From an uncultured Acetatifactor sp. (GTDB lineage Bacteria; Bacillota; Clostridia; Lachnospirales; Lachnospiraceae), in the NCBI GenBank assembly GCA_910585805.1, contig CAJUFB010000014.1, forward strand, positions 1 through 64,000: a stretch of 64,000 nucleotides of DNA, read 5' to 3'. The notes below the pieces were generated by a model. It worked only from the letters and a program-made list of their open reading frames with translations. It had not been told where the DNA came from and searched no databases. Shown here in pieces: positions 54,260 through 62,128 of the stretch. The translations under genes and the position numbers were made by a program. The first letter of the stretch is position 1; each line of letters starts with the position of its first letter.

Positions 54260-54449
54260 ACTGTCAGGATTCTAAAATAAGGGATGAAAAGCGGGAGACG
54301 GAGAAAGGAGACGGCAGGGGCAGGTTTCATTTTCCGTCCAAACAGGGTAGAAGGGGAATGGTCTGGTCGGCTGCCTGGTACTATTTTCCGGATAAGTTCC
54401 GTTTCATATTTATGCTGAATTAACTTGAATGAAAAAAGGGGGTGGCAAA

Positions 54450-55151
54450 ATGTTATTGGCAAGCCTGGTTATCGGAATCTTGATATGTTATGTGCTTCCA
54501 ATCGCAGGACTGATTATTTTGACGCGGAAGAGAAAGGGAGCAGGGAAGGCATTTGTGTGGGGAGCGTTGGCGTTCGTAGTGAGCCAGCTGTTGATTCGGT
54601 TGCCTGTTCTGCAGTTAGTTTTTCCAAACTTCCAGTGGTTTGCGGTGATGCAGCTGTATCCCTGGAGGTATGGACTGTTTCTGGGGCTGACGGCGGGGCT
54701 TGCGGAAGAGACAGCACGCTGGATTGCTGCCAGATGCTTCCTGCAAGGGAAGGATACTCTGGAACATGGCCTGGTCTTTGGATTGGGGCATGGCGGAATC
54801 GAGGCCATGCTGCTGATCGGGCCGAACATGATTGCCGGGGCAGTGTTGGTGCTGACCGGGCAGACGGCCCTGTTCCCGGCGGACGGGGGCAGTGTGCTGG
54901 TGGCAGGGGCGGAGCGGATCTTTGCCATGGCATTCCACATCGGCGCAGCGCTGCTTGTCCTGTATGGAGTGCGGGCAGGCAGGGGGTTCAGGTACTGGGT
55001 TCTGGCAGTGGCGCTGCACACCGTGCTGGACGCGGCAGTGGTGATTCTGCCTGGGATATTCGGAGTGGGAGTAATGGGGCTGGAGCTGTATGCCGCAGTA
55101 CTGGGCGGGCTGACATTGACGCTTGGAATATGGTTTTATCGAAGAGGATGA
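54450..55151 (+). CDS. YhfC-family intramembrane protease-like protein
   Basis: A 233-residue membrane protein with about seven spans. The family-typical EETAR (about residue 82) and a histidine in GLGHGGIEA (about 112) and ALHTVLDA (about 198) correspond to the CPBP/YhfC-type glutamic protease motif set. I start at ATG 54450 with AAGGGGGTGG 5 bp before it; an in-frame ATG at 54429 has no good site. The substrate is unknown. Confidence 0.82.
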   Translation: MLLASLVIGILICYVLPIAGLIILTRKRKGAGKAFVWGALAFVVSQLLIRLPVLQLVFPNFQWFAVMQLYPWRYGLFLGLTAGLAEETARWIAARCFLQGKDTLEHGLVFGLGHGGIEAMLLIGPNMIAGAVLVLTGQTALFPADGGSVLVAGAERIFAMAFHIGAALLVLYGVRAGRGFRYWVLAVALHTVLDAAVVILPGIFGVGVMGLELYAAVLGGLTLTLGIWFYRRG

Positions 55152-55158
55152 ACTGCAG

Positions 55159-55296
55159 GGCTGTAGTGTTTTACCAGGGTAAAAGACGCCATGGCTGCAG
55201 TATACTTACCGGGGCGTAAGATGCTGTGGTTGTAGTGTACTTACTGGGATGGAAGGTGCTGTAACTATAGTGCGCTTATTGAAGATAAGGTTGCGG
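55159..55296 (+). repeat. Four-unit degenerate 35-bp tandem repeat
   Basis: Units start near 55159, 55193, 55228 and 55263 and share CTGTAGTGT/CTGCAGTATACTTACC and GTAAGATGCTGT-like blocks. They lie between the protease gene and the DUF3887 lipoprotein gene. No ORF, known repeat or RNA family is recognised. Confidence 0.65.
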
Positions 55297-55407
55297 TTAC
55301 AGGAGACTGGTCAGGGTGAAAATGCTCGAAATGAACAGTAGGAATTCTGGCAAAGAAATGATATCCGGCGAGAAAGATAAAAATGGAAACAAACAGGAGG
55401 ACAAGAA

Positions 55408-55863
55408 ATGAAGACAAAATGGGAAACAAAAAAGAAAGAGAACCTGAAACGGCTCATAAGGAAATGCATTTCCATGGCTCTGGTCATGGGAGCAGCATTT
55501 TTGCTGACCGGCTGCGGAGGCACGAAGCTTTCTGCGGATTTCGATGAGGAGAAGGTGAAGACTGCGGCTCAGGAAGCCATTGGCTATTTGGTTGCCGGAG
55601 AGTACGAAGAATGCGTCGGACTGATGAGCGAGGAGATGCAGGCCGCTGTACCGGCAGAAGCCCTGGCTTCCAATATGGAGACATTGGCCGGGCAAAAGGG
55701 GGTCTTTCAGGAGTATAAGAGCAGCTCTGTGGTGGGCCAGAAGGATAAAGACGGCACGGACTATGCGGTGGCTGTGATCGTAGCCGCTTTTGAAAAGGGG
55801 AATGTGGCCTTTACCCTGAGTTATGACACAGACATGCAGATCATTGGATTCTGGATGAAATAA
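55408..55863 (+). CDS. DUF3887-type lipoprotein
   Basis: A 151-residue lipoprotein with a long basic N-terminal segment, hydrophobic core (about 22-34) and lipobox LLTGC. The mature part resembles DUF3887 domains (GEYEECVGLMSEEMQ, YAVAVIVAAFEKGNVAFTL), an NTF2-like fold with no known catalytic role. RBS AGGAGGACAAG precedes ATG 55408. Confidence 0.75.
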   Translation: MKTKWETKKKENLKRLIRKCISMALVMGAAFLLTGCGGTKLSADFDEEKVKTAAQEAIGYLVAGEYEECVGLMSEEMQAAVPAEALASNMETLAGQKGVFQEYKSSSVVGQKDKDGTDYAVAVIVAAFEKGNVAFTLSYDTDMQIIGFWMK

Positions 55864-55927
55864 ACCATTCCGGGCAAATGTATGGCAATGCATTGTCCGC
55901 GTGAACCAGGCATCCTGTAAAGTGTGG

Positions 55928-56080
55928 CTGTAACAGTTCAGACAACCCTTCCCGCGAAGTCAAAATTGCATTGTGTTCACGGACACATTGCAATTTTGAC
56001 TTCTTGGGCAACAAAACGCATGTCTTTCGCCTTTTGTGTGCATCTGCGTAACAGTTCGGTGCCCTGTCTGAACTGTTACA
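55928..56080 (+). repeat. Nested palindromic element
   Basis: Outer 16-bp perfect arms (TGTAACAGTTCAGACA at 55929-55944, complement at 56065-56080) enclose inner arms of 21 bp with one mismatch (GAAGTCAAAATTGCA at 55956-55970 within them, complement ending at 56003). A third copy of GTAACAGTTC lies at 56048-56057. It looks like a small non-coding mobile element, without a transposase. Confidence 0.8.
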
Positions 56081-56111
56081 CGTGGCGCATGTGGCAATGT
56101 ACCGGAAGAGT

Positions 56112-56187
56112 ACAAGCTGACAACTTGTCGTGTAGGCAATTCAGAAAAGACAAGCTGACAACTTGTTGTGCAGGCAATTCAGATAAG
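56112..56187 (+). repeat. 38-bp tandem duplication
   Basis: Two units of 38 bp start at 56112 and 56150 with three differences; each holds ACAAGCTGACAACTTGT and GGCAATTCAGA. The second unit ends next to the stop codon of the converging ATPase gene. Confidence 0.85.
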
Positions 56188-56188
56188 A

Positions 56189-57892
56189 TTACACGACAGC
56201 TTCTGTAATTACTTTCCCATCAATGAAAACATCCTGTACGCCAATCTTCTTGTTCCGGTTGAAATTGAAGCTGAGCAGGTATCCTCTGTCGGTATGATAG
56301 TCATCAAGATAGCCCAACAATTGCTGTTCCCCGCGTTTATTGTATTCTTCTCCGTGCCAGATTTTCATTTCGATGATATACTGTTCCCCGCAATAATCAA
56401 CGATGATATCCGTTCTTCGCAAATCCCTTGTTCTGGCCTCGATATAGTAATTTCCGATTCCGTTGATGACAGGTTTGAGATAGAGCAGGAAATACTGCCG
56501 CCCCTCTTCTTCCAGGAATTTTTCGTCACGACTGCCATAGATTTCTGTAAAATGAACCACAAATTTCTCCAGAATTCTTCGCATATTCAGATGCCCGTCC
56601 ACGATGAACTGGTTCTTTTCCCGCAGGGATGCCTTGCCGATGTCTGTTCCCCGTATCTCATCTTCGGACAGATAATAGTTGTAAAGACGAATTTCGAAAA
56701 TACGGTTCGATATCGCGACGGTGCCGTTCAGATTCTTGATGAAGCCGAACATGGCTGCCATATCTATGATGCTTTCGTCGGCGCTGTAGGAAAAGGTTTT
56801 GCCGGTAAAGAGAATTGTTTTCAGCATTGTTCCCAGTCTGGGGGCGGCATGGAGCTTCCCGATCAAAGACTCGAAAAGGGTGTTCTTTTCAGATAAAATA
56901 ATGCGCACAGCTTCCAGAAACCCCGTTTTTGTCCAGGCGGCTTTTCTGGCGTTATACTCATCAACGCATGTATTTTCTGTGTTGTGTTCTCTATTGCAGG
57001 GATGCTCACTTGTTATAGATTTTACCTGACTATTATTTGCGGCAGCGGGTATAGATACCTGTCGTATGCTGACATCCTCATCCATCAACTGGCATAATCT
57101 TGAAACCAGGAAGGGATAGCCGGAGGTATAATCAGAAAGCAGGCCAGCTATTTCGTCGATATTCATTCCAAGCTGATAATCATTTTCGTATTCCTGGATC
57201 ATTCCGGCAATATCGTCTTTGGAGAAGCTCATATCAACATTAAAATCAGCCGCGATATTCCAGGGGCTGTTATATTTATGCTCTTCTTCCGGGCAAAGCT
57301 TTTGTTTCAGATTCCGGATATCATACACCCCGGCCAGAATGACGGACCAAAATGCAGGCTGTTGGAACCGCCGGATATATTGTGCCCGAAGCTGTGCCAG
57401 AAAATCCAGGAATACCTGATTGTTGGCGGCGCTGTCTGCTTCGTCTATGATCAGGACAAGGGGCTTGTCAGAAGCGGCGCATATCATGGCCAGTTTTTGG
57501 AAAAGCGGTCTCAGGGTGAGCTTAGGGCTGTCAATGTTTTGTGTAATGTTTTCTATTGCGCTGTGGAGCGCCTCAGTCATTGCCGGTCTTTCAATCTGAA
57601 ACGAATCCAGAAAAGAACCTGCGAAGGCGGAGGAGAAGATAGCTTCTGTGCTGAAATCCGCACTTCCAAAGGTCTGGAAATCCATGGACACAATATGGTA
57701 TCTTTTCTGCAGATAACGGCTCAATGCCATAAGAGTTGTCGTTTTTCCGTATTGGCGTGCCCGATTGATTGCGAAGTATTTCCCGCCATCCACCAGCCGG
57801 GATATCTCCTGCAGCCGCTGGTCTATGTTTACCATGTAATGTATTTCCGGAACGCAGACGGCTGTGGTGTTAAATGTTCTTGGCATAGACAT
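56189..57892 (-). CDS. AAA ATPase with C-terminal PD-(D/E)XK nuclease-like domain
   Basis: A 567-residue protein. The N-terminal ATPase has a Walker A variant NRARQYGKTTT, Walker B LVLIIDEAD, and further AAA elements to about residue 330. The C-terminus (about 500-567) has DIIVDYCGEQYIIEMKIW, matching the Asp and Glu-x-Lys of PD-(D/E)XK nuclease-like domains found in this family (AAA-ATPase-like/DUF1703). It is common in gut anaerobes and of unknown role. ATG is preceded by GGAAATG on the minus strand, with no ideal RBS. Confidence 0.85.
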   Translation of the reverse strand: MSMPRTFNTTAVCVPEIHYMVNIDQRLQEISRLVDGGKYFAINRARQYGKTTTLMALSRYLQKRYHIVSMDFQTFGSADFSTEAIFSSAFAGSFLDSFQIERPAMTEALHSAIENITQNIDSPKLTLRPLFQKLAMICAASDKPLVLIIDEADSAANNQVFLDFLAQLRAQYIRRFQQPAFWSVILAGVYDIRNLKQKLCPEEEHKYNSPWNIAADFNVDMSFSKDDIAGMIQEYENDYQLGMNIDEIAGLLSDYTSGYPFLVSRLCQLMDEDVSIRQVSIPAAANNSQVKSITSEHPCNREHNTENTCVDEYNARKAAWTKTGFLEAVRIILSEKNTLFESLIGKLHAAPRLGTMLKTILFTGKTFSYSADESIIDMAAMFGFIKNLNGTVAISNRIFEIRLYNYYLSEDEIRGTDIGKASLREKNQFIVDGHLNMRRILEKFVVHFTEIYGSRDEKFLEEEGRQYFLLYLKPVINGIGNYYIEARTRDLRRTDIIVDYCGEQYIIEMKIWHGEEYNKRGEQQLLGYLDDYHTDRGYLLSFNFNRNKKIGVQDVFIDGKVITEAVV

Positions 57893-58173
57893 TTCCTTCT
57901 TTCTGCAGAATATTTTTAATATCTATGATTCTATCATCAGGCATCTTAAATGGCAAGTAATTCCGGAATTGTGTTCTTTATGAATGTGAATTTTTGCGGT
58001 ATGCCGGAGAAATGATTGTCTCAAAAGCACTCTAAATGTTACATTCGGCAATCCCAAAGACCTGTTCAATTCCAAAGCCAGGCATTATAATAGATTTAAC
58101 ACCGACGGAATGAGCCGGCCTGTTTGACGGCACTATGGAAGCATTCTTTGGGTAAGCACAAGGAGGTACAGAC

Positions 58174-58502
58174 ATGACGACAGGTGAAAAACTGGCAGCG
58201 CTTCGGAAACGGAAAGGCATCACCCAGGAACAGTTGTCGGGAATGCGGCTTTTTTTTCCTGGCTACTTCCGTGGGAGGCAGGCCAAGGCTAAGGCCCATG
58301 GGAATGATTTATTCTAATGACAAGGCCCTGTTTCTGGTAACGGATAAACGGAAAACCGTCTATTCGGATCTGATGGAGAATACATTGGTGGAACTGGCGA
58401 GCTATAATCTGCATACCAGGCAATGGATCCGCTGGATGACCGAACAGTTTTGTAATATTTTTGTTGCATTTTATAAAATAATTGCATATAATAAAGACAG
58501 AT
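58174..58502 (+). pseudogene. Chimeric remnant: XRE helix-turn-helix start joined to a PNPOx-type flavoprotein piece
   Basis: A perfect AAGGAGGT site and ATG 58174 encode MTTGEKLAALRKRKGITQEQ, the start of an XRE DNA-binding domain, cut off after about 24 residues. From about 58237 in another frame the sequence reads ECGFFFLATSVGGRPRLRPM and then ALFLVTDKRKTVYSDLM, a pyridoxamine-phosphate-oxidase-like fragment. This ends at TRQWIRW near 58440. Both parts are truncated and out of frame. The toxin-antitoxin promoter begins within the end of this remnant. Confidence 0.7.
58464..58492 (+). promoter_or_regulatory. Promoter of the type III antitoxin RNA
   Basis: TTGCAT at 58464-58469, 17-bp spacer, TATAAT at 58487-58492. 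The predicted start near 58499 precedes the repeat array by about 25 nt. Confidence 0.78.
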
Positions 58503-58524
58503 AGGAAATTATCTATGGATAATC

Positions 58525-58629
58525 CCTGCCAGATAGTGGGGGTTAAACTCGGGAGAGTTCCTGCCAGATAGTGGAAGATTTTAAACTCGGGAGAGTCCCT
58601 GCCAGATAGTGGGAGATTTTAAACTCATG
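58525..58629 (+). ncRNA. Type III antitoxin RNA repeats (ToxI-like), about 2.8 units
   Basis: Three units begin CCTGCCAGATAGTGG at 58525, 58560 and 58598 (35 and 38 bp apart), each followed by a TTAAACTC block; the first two end in ACTCGGGAGAGT. The array sits between a promoter and a terminator, directly upstream of a ToxN/AbiQ-like gene, the exact arrangement of type III systems. In those systems the toxin cuts the repeats and is bound by them. Confidence 0.85.
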
Positions 58630-58657
58630 GGGAGCAGTAATGCTCCCTTATTTTTTT
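58630..58657 (+). terminator. Terminator between antitoxin RNA and toxin
   Basis: GGGAGCA pairs with TGCTCCC across a GTAA tetraloop, followed by TTATTTTTTT. It should make antitoxin RNA abundant and toxin mRNA rare, as in ToxIN. Confidence 0.92.
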
Positions 58658-58670
58658 AGAGAGGGATAGA

Positions 58671-59243
58671 ATGGAAGAATTTAAACTATATAGTGTGTCG
58701 GATGAATATATAGAGTATTTACGGAAAGTGTTTCCAAACGTATATTCAAATAAGGAAACAACGAGAGTCCATACTCGAAAGTATATCGGTACGGTGGTAT
58801 GTTTGGAAAACTATTATTATTATATACCAATGTCTTCGCCAAAAGAATCGGATTATCAGATTGCGGGTGAGAAAAAGGTGATTAAAAAGAGTATTGTTCC
58901 GATCATTCGAATTGTAGTAAAAAATTCAAAGGGAGAAAAAGAGTTAAAAGGAACTATACGAATTAGTCACATGATTCCTGTCCCACAATCAGAACTGCAG
59001 CTTTACGATATTGAAAATGAACCAGATTGTACATATAAAGATTTGGTACAGAATGAAATTATTTTTATTCGTAAAAATCAGGAAAAAATTCTTGCTAATG
59101 CAAAATTATTATACAAACAAAAAGCGGAAAAAGATTCATCGGCAGGGTATGTAAGAGCGGCATTAGAATATAAGGCATTAGAAGAACTTTGTAGAAATTT
59201 TGCAGATGAAAAGAAGCGAGTGGAATTTCCAGAGAATATGTGA
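58671..59243 (+). CDS. toxN: ToxN/AbiQ-family type III toxin endoribonuclease
   Basis: A 190-residue RNase that would cleave mRNA and its own antitoxin transcript. Family features are the N-terminal LYSVSDEYIEYLRKVFPNVY, YIGTVVCLENYYYYIPMSSPK (the conserved IPMSSPK strand), GTIRISHMIPVPQSEL and a helical FIRKNQEKILANAKLLYKQK. The length suits the family (about 165-200). AGAGAGGG precedes ATG 58671 right after the terminator. The gene is clearly more AT-rich than its neighbours, consistent with acquisition. Many relatives abort phage infection. Confidence 0.88.
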   Translation: MEEFKLYSVSDEYIEYLRKVFPNVYSNKETTRVHTRKYIGTVVCLENYYYYIPMSSPKESDYQIAGEKKVIKKSIVPIIRIVVKNSKGEKELKGTIRISHMIPVPQSELQLYDIENEPDCTYKDLVQNEIIFIRKNQEKILANAKLLYKQKAEKDSSAGYVRAALEYKALEELCRNFADEKKRVEFPENM

Positions 59244-59302
59244 GAAGTGACAGGTCACTAACAAATGCCTTGAAGAGGCTATAACACAAACGTTAGTTCC
59301 TG

Positions 59303-59375
59303 TTAAAAAGCGGTTCTACATTACATACATGTTCTAATCCATTTATTTAAACAGCTTTGCAATGTAGAACCGCTT
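59303..59375 (-). terminator. Long-loop terminator or palindrome after the NUDIX gene
   Basis: Perfect 15-bp arms AAGCGGTTCTACATT (59308-59322) and complement (59361-59375). On the minus strand the hairpin is followed by TTTTTAACAGG, so it can terminate the NUDIX transcript. The 38-nt loop is long, and it could instead be a small mobile palindrome. Confidence 0.6.
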
Positions 59376-59417
59376 AAACACAAGAATTTAGGAAAAGCTT
59401 TAAGTCATCAGGGATTT

Positions 59418-59864
59418 TTATCGCAGATAACCCCTCCGCACCGCCTCCGCCAGCAGTTTTGGCTGGATGGCCGGATAGGTCCAGTTTGATACCGGGCCGT
59501 CGGAAAGGATGATTTTCTCGATTTCACTGTGCAGTTCTTTTTCGAAGGAGAAGATATCCGCCGCAAACAGCATGCCGAAACTTTCGTCCTCATCCGTCAG
59601 GTTTACGGAGGTTTTTCCCTTTACGGAGTAGACGCATACCGGCGTTATCGAAAAGTCAATGGCTCCCGTTTCTTCCCGCAGTTCCCGCCGGGCGGTTTCC
59701 AGGATAGTTTCCCTTGTTTCCCTGTGTCCGCCCGGCACTTCATAAGTATCCCTTTCCCGGTGCTTACAGAAAACCCATCTGCCCTCTGTCCTGGCGATGA
59801 TTACCGCAAAGGCGAGAAGATGGTCTTTTATTTCCGACGGCTCATAAAAATTCACTTCTATCAT
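59418..59864 (-). CDS. NUDIX hydrolase
   Basis: A 148-residue hydrolase of nucleoside diphosphate derivatives. The NUDIX box is present as GGHRETRETILETARRELREE by its key residues (G-x5-E-x7-RE-x2-EE-x-G). I start at ATG 59864, with GAGGAGG 9 bp upstream on the minus strand. A longer reading would begin inside repeat R3 and is not supported. The substrate is unknown. Confidence 0.87.
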   Translation of the reverse strand: MIEVNFYEPSEIKDHLLAFAVIIARTEGRWVFCKHRERDTYEVPGGHRETRETILETARRELREETGAIDFSITPVCVYSVKGKTSVNLTDEDESFGMLFAADIFSFEKELHSEIEKIILSDGPVSNWTYPAIQPKLLAEAVRRGYLR

Positions 59865-59928
59865 TTTCTGGTTCCTCCTCAGCTGGCAAATTTTTCTTTT
59901 GGCTTGTCCGGGTCGGTATACTGTATTT

Positions 59929-60017
59929 AGGAATTGCCGGAAAATAACTGCTGCAATTGCCTCAGGCAAAAGCCCGGAAATATAATAAAAATTGCCATAA
60001 ACTTGCAGCAGTTATTT
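59929..60017 (+). repeat. Repeat family R3, full palindromic copy
   Basis: AGGAATTGCCGGAAAATAAC begins the copy. Perfect 15-bp arms AAATAACTGCTGCAA (59942-59956) and complement (60003-60017) bracket TCAGGCAAAAGCCCGGAAATA. The truncated relative is at 48918-48980. A shorter relative with GGCTTGTCCGGGTC and ACACTTCCTTA borders occurs near 24494-24535. Confidence 0.75.
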
Positions 60018-60067
60018 GTAGACACTTCCTTACGGCCTTTCCAGATTATATCTGTCCGGGGGGCCGG

Positions 60068-61486
60068 CTATATCCTGTCATCCTTATAGAGTACATCCGC
60101 AAGTGGAATCTTGTATTTCTGCTTATATTGGTACATTTTCGTGTCGGTTTCACTGATGTACTCCGTTATGGGAGTGACGGAACCGGCCGGGATAAGAGTG
60201 GTGGCAAAGCTGAAGCATTTGGGATATCCGCTGCACTTGTCAGCCAGCATCGCCTGGCGCAGCTTTTCCAGCTTTTCATCCTGCTGTTCCGGAGTGAGAC
60301 CGGTCTGGAGCAGGAAAAATTCGTCGCCGCCCACCCTGCATGCCTCGCCGCCCAGTGTCTGCAGGGCATTGGCTACCTCAAGAAGATAGCTGTCGCCCTG
60401 TTCGTGGCCAAAAGTGTCGTTACAGTATTTCAGATAGTCCACATCGATAAACGACAGCAGAAAAGCAGTTCCCTCATGCTGCCACTGCTCCATTTTTTCG
60501 GTGGCATAACGCCGGTTGTTCAGGTTGGTCAGGGGGTCCACATAGGCATAGCGGTAAATCATGTTCTGCCGTCTCTGCCGCTCGGTTTCATCAAGCACGA
60601 TATGGACGATTGCCTGTTTCCTGGCATCCTGAGAATTCTCCGCATCCGAATGAAGCCATGGAATAAGAAAGGATTCCACCTGATAGAAGATATCCGTACC
60701 GTCGGAATCCTTCAGCACCATATTCCAAGTATGGGAATCTGTACCGCGGGTGGGGCGGCCCGGGCCTTCTGCGGACGGCTCCTGCTGCTGTTCGGAAGGT
60801 TCCGATGCCGATTCCCGATTCTCCTGGCTCTGGTCTGATTGTTGTAGAAAGGTTTCCAGAACCTGGGTTTCATCGTGCAGGTCTGCATGCTGCTCGGAAA
60901 GTTCCGGAGCCTGGTCTTCCTGGTTCTGGCCTGATTGCTGTTGAAGGGCTTCCGGAGCCTGGTCTTTCCGCTTCTGGTCTGATTGCCGTTCGGAAGGTAC
61001 CTGTTCCTTGCCATCCGTGCTCTGGTCAATCTCACGTTGGATCTCAGGCTGTTCGTCGAGCAGTTTCCGGGCCAGTTGGGCGGCAGTCAGGGCGTGGGCT
61101 TTCTGGAACCAGCGGGCAGGCTGGTTGGTGTGCACTTCCCGGCCTGTCTCTGCGGAATAGACGAAAATCATATTGTGCGTATAATCGGTCAGCGCATTTA
61201 CCAGGTTCAGGTTAATGCGGAGCTGTTGGTTGCTCTGTTCCAGTGCCCAGCTGATTTCGTCCATGGCCTGGATATTATCCATCAAGACCTGGTTCTCCAT
61301 CTCCAAAGCTTCGGCTTTCTGCTGCAGCTGGTTTGTCAGGTCCTGAACCGTGCTCGCCAGAAGCGATATTTTCTCTCCCAACTCCCGGAATTCAGGTGAT
61401 AAATCTTCCGCCTGGAGGGACGCTGCTTCGGGCTGTTCGAGAATATTCTGTAAATAGTCTGTTAAAAGCTTCAGAGAATGTTCCAT
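60068..61486 (-). CDS. GGDEF-domain diguanylate cyclase
   Basis: A 472-residue probable c-di-GMP synthase. An N-terminal coiled coil (about 30-105) precedes a degenerate PAS-like sensor split by a Gln/Glu-rich linker (about 150-245). The GGDEF domain (about 300-465) has DPLTNLNNRRYA, FIDVDYLKYCND and an intact GGDEF in RVGGDEFFLL. The inhibitory RxxD site upstream of GGDEF is absent (LGGEAC there), so no product feedback at that site is expected. No membrane span is seen. Confidence 0.88.
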   Translation of the reverse strand: MEHSLKLLTDYLQNILEQPEAASLQAEDLSPEFRELGEKISLLASTVQDLTNQLQQKAEALEMENQVLMDNIQAMDEISWALEQSNQQLRINLNLVNALTDYTHNMIFVYSAETGREVHTNQPARWFQKAHALTAAQLARKLLDEQPEIQREIDQSTDGKEQVPSERQSDQKRKDQAPEALQQQSGQNQEDQAPELSEQHADLHDETQVLETFLQQSDQSQENRESASEPSEQQQEPSAEGPGRPTRGTDSHTWNMVLKDSDGTDIFYQVESFLIPWLHSDAENSQDARKQAIVHIVLDETERQRRQNMIYRYAYVDPLTNLNNRRYATEKMEQWQHEGTAFLLSFIDVDYLKYCNDTFGHEQGDSYLLEVANALQTLGGEACRVGGDEFFLLQTGLTPEQQDEKLEKLRQAMLADKCSGYPKCFSFATTLIPAGSVTPITEYISETDTKMYQYKQKYKIPLADVLYKDDRI

Positions 61487-61630
61487 TTCATCCCTCCCTG
61501 TAAATTAATTTTATCGGTTTACTTATCGGCTTTTTGCCCGGTTTTTTCTGTATCTGTCTTATGGGAAGCAAAAGCAGGTTAAATCTCATATTAAGTTTTA
61601 GCCGCTCCTTACTCATTCATGCTATATAAT

Positions 61631-61730
61631 TATAGTAAACGACATTATTTCTTGTACTTGACTGCTTTAAGGTGTGAGATATATCATATTTACAGGCCGC
61701 TTAAGCACAAAAAGAATGTCGTTTACTATA
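61631..61730 (+). repeat. MITE-like palindromic element
   Basis: A 100-bp stretch bounded by 16-bp perfect terminal inverted repeats (TATAGTAAACGACATT at 61631-61646 and its complement at 61715-61730), with a short inner palindrome GATATATC. No coding content is present. The size and ends fit a miniature inverted-repeat element. Confidence 0.75.
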
Positions 61731-61816
61731 TCTGCTGAATTATACCGGGAACATAAAGGCGAATTAGAACTTATCGTAAGCGAAAGGATTGCCTTCGAAT
61801 AAACACATTATAACAT

Positions 61817-61846
61817 GCATTCCTGATTTGGGGAATGCTCTTTTTT
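61817..61846 (+). terminator. Intrinsic terminator
   Basis: GCATTCC pairs with GGAATGC across an 8-nt loop, then TCTTTTTTC. It follows a short gene tail and precedes no nearby gene. Confidence 0.82.
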
Positions 61847-62128
61847 CAAACAACTGAAAAAGAACAATTTCCGCAGCCATTATAAAGCGCCGAAGCCTCC
61901 TCAACTGTGGCTTGAATTCCTGAGAAAAAGCGTATCTTATAAGTTTCAAGGAGAAATTGATAGCTTTTTCGGGCAGATGATGATTTAATATTGTTACAGG
62001 CCTGAAACAAATGCAACCTGACAGCGGCGCTTCCGGAAGCAGAGATAATTGCCGCAGAAAGACAGGGAAGCATTTCGTACGATTTAAGGATTGGATTCGT
62101 GACCGCAAAGGCGGAGAGAGGTGCAGAA

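Larger units (their letters stand above)
61487..62128. other. 642-bp spacer with a mobile palindrome, terminator and gene remnant
   Basis: It contains the palindromic element at 61631-61730, then a reading that ends ELIVSERIAFE and a stop near 61801, probably the tail of a lost gene. An intrinsic terminator at 61817-61846 follows, and then about 280 bp with no convincing gene up to the XRE regulator. The whole tract is AT-rich. Confidence 0.45.

Noticed and set aside
58525..58629. CRISPR-like array
   Set aside because: Three direct repeats follow one another without unique spacers and lie directly before a ToxN-like gene and terminator, so a type III antitoxin is the better explanation.
59864..59969. 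N-terminal extension of the NUDIX protein
   Set aside because: The extra codons lie in repeat R3 and no RBS precedes them; the ATG at 59864 has a strong GAGGAGG site.
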